A DNA stretch of 64,000 nt from Eumeta japonica (lineage: Eukaryota; Arthropoda; Insecta; Lepidoptera; Psychidae): the NCBI GenBank assembly GCA_005406025.1, contig BGZK01000710.1, forward strand, positions 62,001-126,000, read 5' to 3'. Shown here piece after piece: positions 57,501 to 60,893 of the stretch. Made by a program: the position numbers and the translations under genes. Below the pieces are notes generated by a model that searched no databases, had not been told where the DNA came from, and saw only the letters and a program-made list of their open reading frames with translations. The number at the start of each line of letters is the position of its first letter. The stretch's first letter is position 1.

Positions 57501-58986
57501 ACTTAGTAAAATCGAACCACTTCGTCTAACTCTCGGAGAAGACATCGAGCTGTGCTTTGTAGTTTGTTCTCGTCTTAGTGGCAAAGATTGTTACGAGGCC
57601 TCAACCGACACTGAGCCGGTGCGGAGAGAGCTCGAGGTCCGATTTGCATTTGAAATCAAAATTTATGGGAAATAAGTCTCAACAAAATTGACAAGACAAT
57701 AAGCTAAGCCATGAAACATATCTTCTGAATCAGGGCGGTTGAGGTGCATTTTTTCATTTATCTCTTATTATTTTAAGGTTATCTCAACTCGAGTGACGAA
57801 AGAATTGAAATTTCCTTTTCTTATACAAATTAAGGAATATAAAATGTTTTTTTCACTAAAAAATATGTTTAATGCTTTAGGACATCGTAAAAACTAAGTT
57901 TGTAGAAAAGCATAATTCAAATTTTCTTAATTAAGACTTTTTTAATTAAGTTCATTCACTTCTCCTCTAAGATAATGTTTTTACTAAGAATCCGAGACAA
58001 AGAATGGCGAAAACATTTTTTTAAGTCACTTCATTAACTTTCGGCCTATCCTTGATTCTTCTTAATTTATTCAATTTGAAAAGAAAGTTCGCCTCGGAAG
58101 ATTGAAAGAGCGCTCGCCGAACAAAAGGCATACCCCTTAAATTAGTTTGTGCCGAGACGAAACAAATATCCGCGTTCAGGTCCGATGGCCACGATCCTGT
58201 TCGCCGGCGTCGTGGAGCAGAGCTACATACCGCACGCCATCGCCTACGCGGCCTGCCTCGCGCACCAGGGCCGCCGCTGCCAAGTCAAGGCGAACTCGAC
58301 GCAAGCGCAGGTAACCGCCGCCGGCGGGTCCTTAATTGGAGCACTTAATTCCCTTTTAAACCTTTATTTGTAAGACATTGTTCTAGAAACGTGACAAACA
58401 TTGATTCGCTTCGAGGGAATCGCACGAATTAGATTCGTCGTATAAGGCTCTCTCCGATAACGTCAATTCTTATGTCGTATTACTTTAGTTGCGGTACGGT
58501 TGATGGATTAGGAGAAACGTGCCAAAATTAATAGATTTGTTTATTAAATTTGCATATTATAAGTTTTTACAACTTTGTTTTTATTACATCATATGAATTT
58601 TTAGTAAGATTTAATTAAAAGTTTTTGCATAACTACCAAAAAGGGATTGTCTATTGATTCCATATGACTGAATAGACTATTATATTTTACTCGTACCGTG
58701 TGCAAAAACTGTTGTCGAACTAACATTTTTTTGCCGGCAGGCGAAAATTCCAAGTTGCGTAGCTCCCGAAGTCAGCAGCGTGTCCGTGGGCGAGGACGCG
58801 GCGGCGGGCGAGGCGGCGGGCGGCCGGCGCGTGGTCGTCGCCTCCAGCGTCATGTCCGACGAGCGCACGCGGGCCGCGGCGTCCGCGCCGCGCGCCGCTC
58901 CGCTTATCGCTCGTCACCACTTCAAATTCACACCTTACGTAGCAAATTTGATTACACTATTGAGTTATTGGTTTATTATAAAGTGA
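3439..58986 (+). CDS. ALP: Alkaline phosphatase, GPI-anchored type, 11 coding exons (whole gene span)
   Basis: Spliced gene; exons are listed separately. Joining 3439-3535, 8101-8182, 11141-11282, 17153-17327, 24312-24490, 26074-26281, 50745-50885, 55547-55741, 57171-57368, 58180-58310 and 58741-58986 gives 1794 nt (597 aa plus stop), with every junction in phase and GT-AG. The enzyme hydrolyses phosphomonoesters through a phosphoserine, using two Zn and one Mg. All ligands are visible: Asp68, Ser118 (nucleophile), His179, Thr181, Arg192, Glu341, Asp346, His350, Asp387, His388, His462. Spacings D68-S118 (50), S118-H179 (61), D346-D387 (41) and H388-H462 (74) equal those of human placental ALP. 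A signal peptide and a C-terminal hydrophobic tail predict an outer-surface GPI anchor. In moths such ALPs sit on midgut brush border and are known Cry-protein binding sites (family knowledge). Which paralogue (membrane or soluble) is not certain, though the tail favours membrane. Confidence 0.95.
3640..3830 (+). repeat. SINE-like remnant downstream of ALP exon 1
   Basis: Contains GGTTCAATCTC (B-box-like, 3699-3709) and GCGCATGTTAAGCCGTCGGT followed by GCCGG, resembling a tRNA-derived lepidopteran SINE body. GC-rich next to AT-rich intron. The family assignment is tentative. Confidence 0.35.
5377..6780 (-). pseudogene. Non-LTR retrotransposon (LINE) fragment: endonuclease then reverse transcriptase
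   Basis: Read on the minus strand, a decayed endonuclease comes first. LGDFNAW lies near 6630 (interrupted by stops) and KFGDERVNKNRDYLLL near 6570, then an open stretch 6519-6322 with YTWRRGEDKNMIDFVIVDDR. The reverse-transcriptase start follows at 5823-5377: EGWKHYLESVF, AIKRVKVRKAGGYNRVSSEM (the K-A-x-G-x-D-x-I/V-x-x-E-M block with D lost) and FNDWCKPSLYPSIKEK. The catalytic YADD half is absent. This resembles the RTE/Jockey-type LINEs common in insects. It lies in ALP intron 1, opposite to the gene. Confidence 0.75.
8101..8182 (+). CDS. ALP: ALP coding exon 2: N-terminal helix
   Basis: Acceptor GTGCCCGCAG ends at 8100 and donor GTAGGT begins at 8183. Encodes residues 33-60, reading (D)RHYWYAQAQETLNKRLQ and ending in PVA-K, with the Lys codon split. 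In ALPs this helix precedes the AKNVILxxGDG strand, and here it joins it exactly. The exon is GC-rich compared with its very AT-rich flanks. No active-site residue lies here; in ALP dimers this region takes part in subunit contact (family knowledge). Confidence 0.9.
8183..11140 (+). other. ALP intron 2 (3.0 kb)
   Basis: Very AT-rich, especially 9470-10660. Apart from the hairpin at 10691-10718 I see nothing in it. Confidence 0.85.
10691..10718. repeat. Perfect hairpin, 11-bp arms
   Basis: AACAAAGACGG - 6-nt spacer CACGTA - CCGTCTTTGTT in ALP intron 2, in otherwise unstructured AT-rich DNA. Confidence 0.8.
11141..11282 (+). CDS. ALP: ALP coding exon 3: GDGMS metal-binding strand
   Basis: Acceptor TGGAACGCAG ends at 11140 and donor GTGAGT starts at 11283. 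Encodes residues 60-107 and contains NVILVVGDGMSLATATAARV. Asp68 of the GDG motif is the ligand shared by Zn2 and Mg in ALPs. The exon ends in FPAVALAK, which joins TYNVDAQ of exon 4 (the SKTYNVD-like segment of the family). It begins by completing the split Lys60 codon and leaves phase 0. The overlapping ORFs on the opposite strand are shadows of this exon. Confidence 0.95.
11490..11770 (+). repeat. Degenerate GAAATCGRGANCGGG tandem tract
   Basis: An imperfect array of short units such as GAAATCGAGAGC, GGGATCGAAACCGAG and CGGGACTAGAGTCGAAATCG, preceded by ACCCCGGCTTCGTTC. It keeps open frames on both strands (88 and 137 residues), which are composition artefacts. It belongs with the inverse-oriented tract at 13830-14030. 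Confidence 0.6.
13830..14540 (-). repeat. Second, inverted copy of the CGATTCCGATC repeat region
   Basis: TTCCGATTTCGATTG, CGATCCGGTCCCAGTCCTGC and similar units (13895-14030) are the reverse-complement style of the 11490-11770 tract. They are followed by ACCCGACCGCTTCGCTGGGC (14337-14356), a motif common at the edge of lepidopteran repeats. More CGATTCCGATCC units occur at 14487-14500. The two overlapping ORFs (64 and 129 residues) are not supported as genes. Confidence 0.5.
17153..17327 (+). CDS. ALP: ALP coding exon 4: catalytic serine
   Basis: The acceptor ends in GAATAG at 17152 (weaker pyrimidine tract than the other exons); donor GTAATA is at 17328. Encodes residues 108-166. TYNVDAQTGESSACATALLC places the nucleophile at Ser118 and the conserved LCGVK at 126-130. 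The residue before the nucleophile is Glu117, where the family normally has Asp (D-S-x-x-x-A-T). FNSC gives Cys147, the expected partner of a family disulphide with Cys208 in exon 5. The final G joins GC of exon 5 to make the Gly of QAGKWSG. Confidence 0.95.
19896..19985 (-). repeat. TTGCC-GCAACATGC repeat, copy A
   Basis: On the minus strand it carries GACGCTTGCCAGCAACATGC followed by AATCTGCCTCTCCACTACGA, shared with copies at 39405-39500 and 48928-48985. Family unknown to me. Confidence 0.6.
20440..20460 (+). repeat. (CA)n microsatellite
   Basis: GACACACACACACACATACA in ALP intron 4. Confidence 0.8.
22420..22690 (-). pseudogene. LINE reverse-transcriptase fragment
   Basis: On the minus strand the sequence reads IVATPFFKKGDSTLFKNYSP, then PSLVSKWFLRISTDHITRRI. 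This corresponds to the RT finger block (P-x-x-KKGDxxxxxNYRPISL ... SKxFxRIxxxxI). After a frameshift ANKPVFRK matches the EQAGFRK block. The 155-residue plus-strand ORF over the same bases (22334-22801) is a shadow. It lies in ALP intron 4. Confidence 0.6.
24312..24490 (+). CDS. ALP: ALP coding exon 5: VTHATP metal ligands and active-site Arg
   Basis: Acceptor TTTTGTGCAG ends at 24311; donor GTAATG follows 24490 (phase 0). Encodes residues 166-225: GKWSGIVTTARVTHATPAA. His179 and Thr181 correspond to the His153/Ser155 Mg ligands of placental ALP (Thr for Ser is seen in other ALPs). HAPSRYW supplies Arg192, which contacts phosphate. KDC gives Cys208. The exon ends GKSVN and continues directly as VIMGGGRRHF in exon 6. 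It is strongly GC-rich at third positions, unlike the surrounding intron. Confidence 0.95.
24491..26073 (+). other. ALP intron 5 (1.6 kb)
   Basis: Contains the repeat end at 25440-25560. An 84-residue minus-strand ORF (25569-25823) has no recognisable feature. Confidence 0.85.
25440..25560 (+). repeat. 3' end of a lepidopteran LINE-type repeat
   Basis: GATTGCCGGATGTCAGCAAA, CGTGGAAGTCTGTGGTCTTT, ACCTACCCTTGTAGGAAGTA and GGTGTGAGATTAC resemble a widespread lepidopteran repeat end (GAAGTCTGTGGTCTCTGCCT...). Recognised by memory only. Confidence 0.45.
26074..26281 (+). CDS. ALP: ALP coding exon 6: VIMGGGRRHF and basic helix
   Basis: Acceptor CGCTCGCAG ends at 26073; donor GTGAGT begins at 26282. 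Encodes residues 226-295 with the family segment VIMGGGRRHFLP, then RRLDGRNLAEDW and a strikingly basic run RDKRRRRLRAQ at 264-273, then SVDYLL. The final G is completed by exon 7 to read LLGLFEYSHM, the LMGLFxxxxM segment of ALPs. The next intron is 24.5 kb and hosts two transposons and a second gene on the opposite strand. Confidence 0.95.
26724..27026 (+). repeat. Left terminal inverted repeat of the Academ-like element
   Basis: Matches the reverse complement of 31963-32266 with scattered substitutions. Shared landmarks include TTTTGAAAATTGGCAATTTT, TGCCACCTCGTAT and AACTCCTTTCCGACGCATTT. Confidence 0.85.
27174..31660 (-). pseudogene. Broken transposase-like gene of the Academ-like element (XPG-like and CXC domains)
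   Basis: Order along the minus strand: an N-terminal Cys/His part (31629-31104, frameshifted; HCFLCTAEITAEF, YHNSCMKKLY); a long open central region (about 30960-29375, 498 aa from its Met, with VFDNADFNTQTLDGHNTFHV and a VTGSFGATEL segment); a short continuation (29168-28986, MTIEQSLMRTMKCLGALTRG); a nuclease-like region in two frames (28605-28255, RGYLLHRVVW and IVFDGYPED; 28214-27615, EDADTLIIN, VVGEDVNLLILL, FHAFSGCDTTSALF). After one in-frame stop near 27615 comes a C-terminal CXC segment (27500-27174, CNCKKGCQKAYGCRKPRLKC). The acidic residues of the EDAD, GED and GCD motifs fit an XPG/PIN-type fold. At least two stops and two frameshifts rule out function. Confidence 0.8.
31963..32266 (-). 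repeat. Right terminal inverted repeat of the Academ-like element
   Basis: Mirror of 26724-27026; same landmarks in reverse complement. The divergence between the arms is clearly larger than in the 42.5-kb element, so this insertion is older. Confidence 0.85.
35978..36060 (+). repeat. 5' end of a CCGGCCAAG-type lepidopteran repeat, copy 1
   Basis: AAAAACCGGCCAAGTAAATG followed by TCGGGCCATGCG resembles the AAAACCGGCCAAGTGCGAGTCGG start of a very common lepidopteran intronic repeat (recognised from memory). A matching 3' end (AGACAGACGG, AAAGGGTTCC) lies at 38300-38345, suggesting an enlarged or interrupted copy. Confidence 0.5.
37136..37179. repeat. Near-perfect hairpin, 20-bp arms, 4-nt loop
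   Basis: Left arm TTTATTGTGAATTTTAGATT, loop ATGA, right arm AATCTAAAATTTACAATAAA; 19 of 20 positions pair. Lies in ALP intron 6. A 31-bp tandem duplication (TTTAAAACATT..TTTATACAAAGAA) follows at 37292-37351. Confidence 0.8.
38000..38370 (+). repeat. 3' end of a CCGGCCAAG-type repeat
   Basis: GAGCTAAGTTGTAGATAGAC then AGACGGCCGGACGG and AAAAGGGTTCCTTGTTGACT, ending in CCTAAAAA, is the usual 3' terminus of this repeat family. Confidence 0.45.
38579..38764 (-). other. Cys-rich minus-strand ORF ending in an A-rich tract, possible retrocopy
   Basis: A 61-residue open frame with CRCESCTQRWTLLCC and ERCCEDKKKKKQN, six or more Cys within 45 residues. It runs straight into an A-rich stretch (plus-strand T run 38588-38622), as a poly(A)-tailed retroposed sequence would. 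I do not recognise the protein. On the plus strand the same bases look like an exon flanked by TTCACAG (38621-38627) and GTGTAAGT, but without a usable frame. Confidence 0.25.
39405..39500 (+). repeat. TTGCC-GCAACATGC repeat, copy B (longest)
   Basis: AGTAGACGCTTGCCTGCAAC, ATGCGTCAACATGCAGCATG, then CCGCTGACCCCCGAATCTGC and CTCTCCACTACGAATCTCTA. It shares its left half with copy C and its right half with copy A. Confidence 0.6.
41220..41225 (-). terminator. Candidate poly(A) signal of the cecropin-like gene
   Basis: AATAAA on the minus strand, about 270 nt after the stop codon; it is the first clear canonical signal I noticed downstream. Confidence 0.35.
41497..41622 (-). CDS. Cecropin-like gene exon 2: helix 1, GPA hinge, helix 2 and acidic tail
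   Basis: Acceptor TTTCTGCGCAG (minus strand) precedes 41622; the stop TAA occupies 41499-41497. It encodes 41 residues: EHIGQRIRDAIISAGPAIDV, then LSRAKDLRSDDWEKLIDMRSN. The first 25 residues align with cecropin D and enbocin style sequences (G-Q-R-x-RDA-x-ISAGPA). The last 15 or so are an extension rich in Asp, Glu, Lys and Arg, absent from the classical 35-39 residue cecropins as I know them. Confidence 0.85.
   Translation of the reverse strand, partial: EHIGQRIRDAIISAGPAIDVLSRAKDLRSDDWEKLIDMRSN
41497..44539 (-). CDS. Cecropin-like antimicrobial peptide precursor, two exons (whole gene span)
   Basis: Nested in ALP intron 6 on the opposite strand. Exon 1 (44539-44441) and exon 2 (41622-41497) join in phase 0 across a 2818-bp GT-AG intron to give 74 aa. 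Residues 1-22 or so form a signal peptide, followed by AP, the dipeptide usually trimmed from cecropins. The core ENFWKEL|EHIGQRIRDAIISAG and then PAIDVLSRAK matches the cecropin layout: amphipathic helix with Trp, R-x-RD, AGPA hinge, second helix. The intron falls before the conserved Glu, as in other cecropin genes (from memory). Cecropins lyse bacterial membranes and are immune-induced; a kB site and TATA box lie upstream. Odd features are a 15-residue acidic C-terminal extension, 9 basic against 10 acidic residues in the mature peptide, and no C-terminal Gly for amidation. Family membership is secure; antibacterial activity is unproven. Confidence 0.85.
42452..42814 (+). repeat. Left terminal inverted repeat of the 42.5-kb element
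   Basis: Pairs with 43415-43784 in reverse complement. Landmarks include CCGAGCGCCACCTATCTACG near the tip and GTGGACGCGGATTGACGAA at the inner end. Runs of AAAATTG/GCGAAAA near 42725-42775 differ in copy number between the arms. Confidence 0.85.
42822..43460 (+). CDS. ORF carried by the 42.5-kb element: zinc-binding domain fragment
   Basis: A 212-residue open frame between (and slightly into) the inverted repeats. Residues ~103-165 contain LFCYICGEFEP, ECFRIQ, WVPHFVCGRCHIML and RWEKG, a C-x2-C ... C-x2-C pattern. I recognise it from a family of uncharacterised, multi-copy arthropod proteins that keep company with transposons. After RWEKG the frame turns AT-rich and runs into the right inverted repeat, so only a piece of the domain is held. 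The N-terminal ~100 residues (Ser-rich) are unfamiliar. It may be a captured host or transposon exon; expression is unknown. Confidence 0.45.
   Translation: MHDRLYLQPGHLLGVTVGNRTIWQSPWVNGVCAVMAGTSDKYFTMQESGNPVSAAGQGEKAGPQASSSSDCSSSVVGNLATGECTITRSNSHLCNKNPDLFCYICGEFEPTKNRRIFTDRLKQSYEECFRIQITNLDSVWVPHFVCGRCHIMLIRWEKGNFSAAIFCYFINFLSFYECLRALWAKFITASDRKNQITSKFSSIRVHKFFIPR
43415..43784 (-). repeat. Right terminal inverted repeat of the 42.5-kb element
   Basis: Mirror of 42452-42814. The tip reads CACCGGCACAC in reverse complement, against CACTGGCACAC on the left, a single difference in the first 20 or so bases. Confidence 0.85.
44441..44539 (-). CDS. Cecropin-like gene exon 1: signal peptide and first half of helix 1
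   Basis: Reads from ATG at 44539 to a strong donor, GTAAGT at 44440-44435. It encodes 33 residues starting MRLCWYLAAAALCLLTLPAV, an excellent secretory signal, then SSAPRPENFWKEL. Cleavage after SS or SSAP leaves a mature peptide starting RPENFW. The start is fixed because it is the only ATG giving the signal peptide, and it lies about 98 nt downstream of a TATA box. The longer plus-strand ORF at 44422-44673 is a shadow. Confidence 0.85.
44631..44637 (-). promoter_or_regulatory. TATA box of the cecropin-like gene
   Basis: ATATATA on the minus strand, about 98 nt upstream of the ATG. This leaves a leader of roughly 65-70 nt if transcription starts about 30 nt downstream. Confidence 0.55.
44655..44665 (-). 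promoter_or_regulatory. kB (Rel/Relish-type) site upstream of the cecropin-like gene
   Basis: On the minus strand the site reads GGGAATCTCCC. Its first ten bases match the kB consensus GGGRNNYYCC completely. It lies 18 bp upstream of the TATA box, the arrangement known for insect immune-peptide promoters driven by Relish/Dorsal-like factors. A GATA-type core (CGATAG) lies a little further upstream. Confidence 0.65.
46186..46330 (+). repeat. Purine-rich (GA/GGA) low-complexity tract
   Basis: About 145 bp almost free of pyrimidines (GGAGAGAGGTGAAGAGGGCA, AGAACAGGGGGAGGAAGCGA, AGGGAGAGAGGGAGTGAAAG). The pyrimidine-rich complement opens two overlapping minus-strand ORFs that are composition artefacts. 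Confidence 0.7.
47555..47710 (+). repeat. Lepidopteran SINE tail (GGCCGGCRACG type), diverged
   Basis: GGGCCACTTCACTTCTCCCC, then AAGAGGCCGGCGACGGACTG, GTGACTCCTCTAAGGTTGCG and a GGTGATTATC...CTGATGT end match the layout of the common lepidopteran 3' tail 'AAGGCCGGCAACGCAC...GGTGAT..CCATCAGGTG'. Diverged copy; the 72-residue ORF over it is not a gene. Confidence 0.55.
48048..48745 (+). repeat. CCGGCCAAG-type repeat, copy 2 (about 700 bp)
   Basis: Starts AAAACCGGCCAAGAGCATGT and TCGGCCTAGG; ends with a GGAC/GGAT-rich stretch (48660-48700), ACGAAACTATAAGAG and TACCCTAAAA. Both ends are present, so this is the most complete copy in the window. Confidence 0.55.
48928..48985 (+). repeat. TTGCC-GCAACATGC repeat, copy C
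   Basis: AAAGTAGACGATTGCCTGCA, ACATGCGTTAACATGCAGCA and CCGCTGATCC. It directly abuts the LINE reverse-transcriptase relic that begins at about 48990. Confidence 0.6.
48990..49830 (+). pseudogene. Jockey-like LINE reverse-transcriptase fragment
   Basis: Plus strand, broken into three open pieces. DPLNFRPRSIPPTFNKIVKK (near 48985-49050) is the NYRPIS block. YGVPQGAVLQPFLFLIYING and LLYTDDIPLLF (near 49365-49495) are the GVPQGSVLGP block and the catalytic YADD box, here YTDD. LFLSLTLNAKLRWNSHI (near 49705-49740) is the KYLGxxLDxxLxWxxHI thumb. About 100 codons between the first two blocks are missing or shifted. It is non-functional and lies in ALP intron 6. Confidence 0.75.
49875..49925. repeat. 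Perfect hairpin, 22-bp arms, 7-nt loop
   Basis: The left arm (49875-49896) contains AACAACGTATTCGTTTTA and the right arm (49904-49925) TAAAACGAATACGTTGTT; all 22 positions pair. It sits just 3' of the LINE relic in ALP intron 6. Confidence 0.85.
50035..50077 (+). repeat. Fragment of a CTAGT-ending repeat
   Basis: The 3' end AACCGCAGACAAAAGCTAGT resembles the end of the element at 55970-56350; the rest of this copy is not recognisable. Confidence 0.3.
50745..50885 (+). CDS. ALP: ALP coding exon 7: LFEYSHM to FFLFIEG
   Basis: Acceptor TCCGTACAG ends at 50744; donor GTGAGT begins at 50886. Encodes residues 295-342: GLFEYSHMEFNAERG, a Pro/Gly/Asp-rich loop, DPSLADMTRAALSILSKN and GFFLFIE. Glu341 is the Mg ligand equivalent to Glu311 of placental ALP. 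Both junctions are phase 1. It follows exon 6 without loss of any conserved segment, so the 24.5-kb gap hides no missing ALP exon. Confidence 0.95.
53906..53952. repeat. Inverted repeat, 13-bp arms, 21-nt spacer
   Basis: TGCAAAAGATCAC at 53906-53918 and GTGATCTTTTGCA at 53940-53952, a perfect match, 230 bp before the mariner relic. Confidence 0.8.
54185..54527 (+). mobile_element. Internally deleted mariner element (transposase ends only)
   Basis: The 5' part encodes the mariner N-terminus: DFRNMIFYDLKCNLSAQQSL and FGDEA, then after a one-base frameshift IYNWFAQFKRGCINL, the second helix-turn-helix block. The 3' part encodes the mariner C-terminus: FSSLEEAVEDYEKRGFEV, then CFQNRFICMKKCI and GERFEKQ before TAA. 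The whole D,D34D catalytic core between them is gone. The fusion still leaves a 110-residue open frame (54191-54523), but it cannot be catalytic. I could not fix the inverted repeats. Confidence 0.75.
55547..55741 (+). CDS. ALP: ALP coding exon 8: GGRIDHAHH and TADHGH metal centre
   Basis: Acceptor CTGTTACAG ends at 55546; donor GTAAAC begins at 55742. Encodes residues 342-407. GGRIDHAHH gives Asp346 and His350 (Zn1 ligands), and LIVVTADHGHVMTFGG gives Asp387 and His388 (Zn2). Between them YRALDETLELETALLAALER is the amphipathic helix usual in ALPs. Codon use is less GC-biased than in exons 5, 6 and 9. The overlapping minus-strand ORF is a shadow. Confidence 0.97.
55742..57170 (+). other. ALP intron 8 (1.4 kb)
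   Basis: Contains the CTAGT-ending repeat (55970-56350); nothing else seen. Confidence 0.85.
55970..56350 (+). repeat. Lepidopteran repeat ending GCGCAAAGCTAGT (Helitron/SINE-like)
   Basis: Begins TTTTTTGTCTGTCTGTCTAT and ends GGGCGAAAGCGCGGGCGCAA then AGCTAGT. That start and the 'CGCGGGC..AAGCTAGT' end are typical of abundant lepidopteran non-autonomous elements. The hairpin-like GC-rich end followed by CTAG fits a Helitron 3' end (inference). Confidence 0.5.
57171..57368 (+). CDS. ALP: ALP coding exon 9: crown-like loop and H-x-GEDV ligand
   Basis: The acceptor ends AATACGTAG at 57170 and donor GTACGT starts at 57369. Encodes residues 407-473: DIDGLRYTTILYGSGPG, a long Ala/Gly-rich loop with an N-glycosylation sequon (N440-A-S), then RQWATHGGEDVPVYALG. 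His462 corresponds to His432, the last Zn1 ligand. The Ala-rich insert sits where placental ALP has its surface crown loop. The exon is extremely GC-rich, which opens several long shadow ORFs in other frames. Confidence 0.95.
57369..58179 (+). other. ALP intron 9 (0.8 kb)
   Basis: Contains the diverged duplication at 57450-57620 and an octamer-like ATTTGCAT at 57642; otherwise AT-rich. Confidence 0.85.
57450..57620 (+). repeat. Diverged direct duplication in ALP intron 9
   Basis: GGTTCTCGCATTAGTGATAA...AGGAGGCCTCGACC (from ~57454) recurs as TGTTCTCGTCTTAGTGGCAA...ACGAGGCCTCAACC (from ~57567), about 114 bp apart with many substitutions. Confidence 0.5.
58180..58310 (+). CDS. ALP: ALP coding exon 10: EQSYIPHAIAYAAC
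   Basis: Acceptor GCGTTCAG ends at 58179; donor GTAACC begins at 58311. Encodes residues 473-516: GPMATILFAGVVEQSYIPHA, then IAYAACLAHQGRRC, matching the conserved ExxxIxHxxAxAAC block near the end of the ALP fold. Cys498 and Cys506 match the second family disulphide. KANSTQ carries a sequon at Asn511. This exon closes the catalytic domain; what follows is the stalk and anchor signal. Confidence 0.93.
58311..58740 (+). other. ALP intron 10 (0.4 kb)
   Basis: Short intron with no features beyond its splice sites. Confidence 0.85.
58741..58986 (+). CDS. ALP: ALP coding exon 11: C-terminal stalk and GPI-anchor signal, stop
   Basis: Acceptor TTTTTTGCCGGCAG ends at 58740; TGA at 58984-58986. Encodes residues 517-597: AKIPSC, an Ala/Gly/Glu/Arg-rich low-complexity stalk, then RHHFKF and a final hydrophobic stretch YVANLITLLSYWFIIK (582-597). 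A basic spacer followed by a short C-terminal hydrophobic tail with no long cytosolic part is the classic GPI-attachment signal. The small-residue stretch before RHH would hold the cleavage site (inference). The first two thirds are very GC-rich and the anchor-signal codons are AT-rich. Confidence 0.9.
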   Translation, partial: AKIPSCVAPEVSSVSVGEDAAAGEAAGGRRVVVASSVMSDERTRAAASAPRAAPLIARHHFKFTPYVANLITLLSYWFIIK

Positions 58987-59066
58987 TATGACAGATCAAA
59001 GTATATTCTAATGTAAATATAAAGCACACGCTAAACTGTTAAATGTAAATAGATTTTGCAGATAAA

Positions 59067-59072
59067 AATAAA
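59067..59072 (+). terminator. ALP poly(A) signal AATAAA
   Basis: A canonical AATAAA occurs 81 bp after the ALP stop codon. A second AATAAA at 59599-59604 is a possible distal alternative. Confidence 0.55.
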
Positions 59073-60874
59073 TTATTTAAATTTTTATTTTGTGTTATTT
59101 TTTAATATACTCAAATGTCTTAATGAATTAGAGACTTTCGCTACGATAAAAATAGATATATTTGGTATCAGTACCGTGGTAGTAGATATATTACCAATAA
59201 AATGGTCTCTAATAGATATCTTAGACTTCTTGCTAAATCTTACTATTCAAAATTTTGCAAGTTCCAAAGATTCGGAACTCATTTTTTTATTAAACTGAAT
59301 CTGTACATGTCGTCCACATCTTTTTCTTATCTCTTATATTCTTCCAAAAGGTCCTGGGCGAGCTTTGCCGCTCAAATTCGTCCGGGACGCTCTCTGTAGA
59401 AGCTTACGCTAAAAATGTAATTTCTCGCAATAAAATCAGAGCTAAACGAATATGAATGGAATGAAAACGAAATTCTTCGAATGCTCTTTGATATATCTTA
59501 AATTGGATTTCACCGATCAACAATCATAATAATCATTGTCAGTGATATCAAATGTACAGAGCGTTTATTTGAAGTTGAATGTGCCTGACGGTTATTCAAA
59601 TAAAGTAATCCATCCATTTTATTTTTTCTTACTCTCCTATATGTATACATAAAGTAAGGACGAACAATGTCAAGATGATCCAAACACAAGATGGCCTTTC
59701 GTTTTGTCAGGGCTTTTACAGATTCTACAGGTTCCGGTCAATTTGAGCTCTCTTTCGATGATCCAGTCATGACGTGTCTATCCTTCGAAATATAAACGAC
59801 ATTTAAGAAAGGACAAGTATTACCTTAGAGAATATACGAAACTAGAAAAGTGAAGTTCAAAAACAATGCGCTCACACTCGAGCAAACGCTTGCATCTCCG
59901 CTAGTGTCCTTTAGCGGTCTCCTGCCTATCAGAGCGACCGCTGCATCGGGAGCTTGTGAGGGTTGACTGCCTCGTTGAAAGTAAATTCGAATCAGAGATT
60001 CAAGAGTGTTACAATCGGTGGATCTTATCCATTTAAGTAGCATCGATGATTAATGATTACTACAATGAGCGATCGATTAGGTTTGGCGTTTTCGATAACT
60101 GAAAAAATTAATAACAAAAGATCTTATTATATTATTTTATTAATAGAATCCTAAATATTATAATACTATTAGACACCCCTGGTTATCACACGAGATAAGA
60201 TCAGCGCGGAACCTAATCAAAATGTAAAACTTAAAACGCTATTTATTTTACAAAAAATTGATATCAAATAAAACATCCATTTCCAAATCAATACTGCATA
60301 CACACATTTCAATTTCTATTTAGAAACACTATTTAATTCAACACAGCACAGGATATATTTAAGCATTTCTTTTTTTATATACGTTTTTTTATTTATGCTT
60401 TAATTCAGAAGAGTCATCCTTTTGTCTCCACATGTTTCTAAAACTGAGTCTTTGGAAATACACTTCTTTCTGTACATTAGATAATTCTAATCAGAGCGTA
60501 TTTTGAGTGTGACGCGCTAATCTCGTTTATTTGTGGTAAATATATGTAAAGGCAACTTTTTAATGGTATTTCTCAAGTTTGTCTTTGCGCGCCATTGACA
60601 AAGACCATCAAATGTCGCAACGGACATGAGGTTTTTTTTATTAAAATATAGAGTAAGATATTGTTAGAAATAAACTTATTCAGATTCAAACATAAAAAGA
60701 CCTGAAGCAAAGGCTTTAAATACTGTTTTTATTATTACAGGTTAGTGTATCTTTTGTTAACGTATATTGTAATCGGAAAAACGTAAACACGTTGTGTGAA
60801 TAAATGCTTTTATTGTTGCAAAGAAACGCAATTACGTTCTTATTTCATTTTCCCAATTATTGGAACAAATATCA

Positions 60875-60893
60875 TTATATATATATATATACA
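60875..60893 (+). repeat. (TA)n microsatellite
   Basis: An uninterrupted TATATATATATATATA run downstream of ALP. A GT-rich stretch (TGTGTGTGTG and variants) lies at 61125-61195. Confidence 0.75.
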
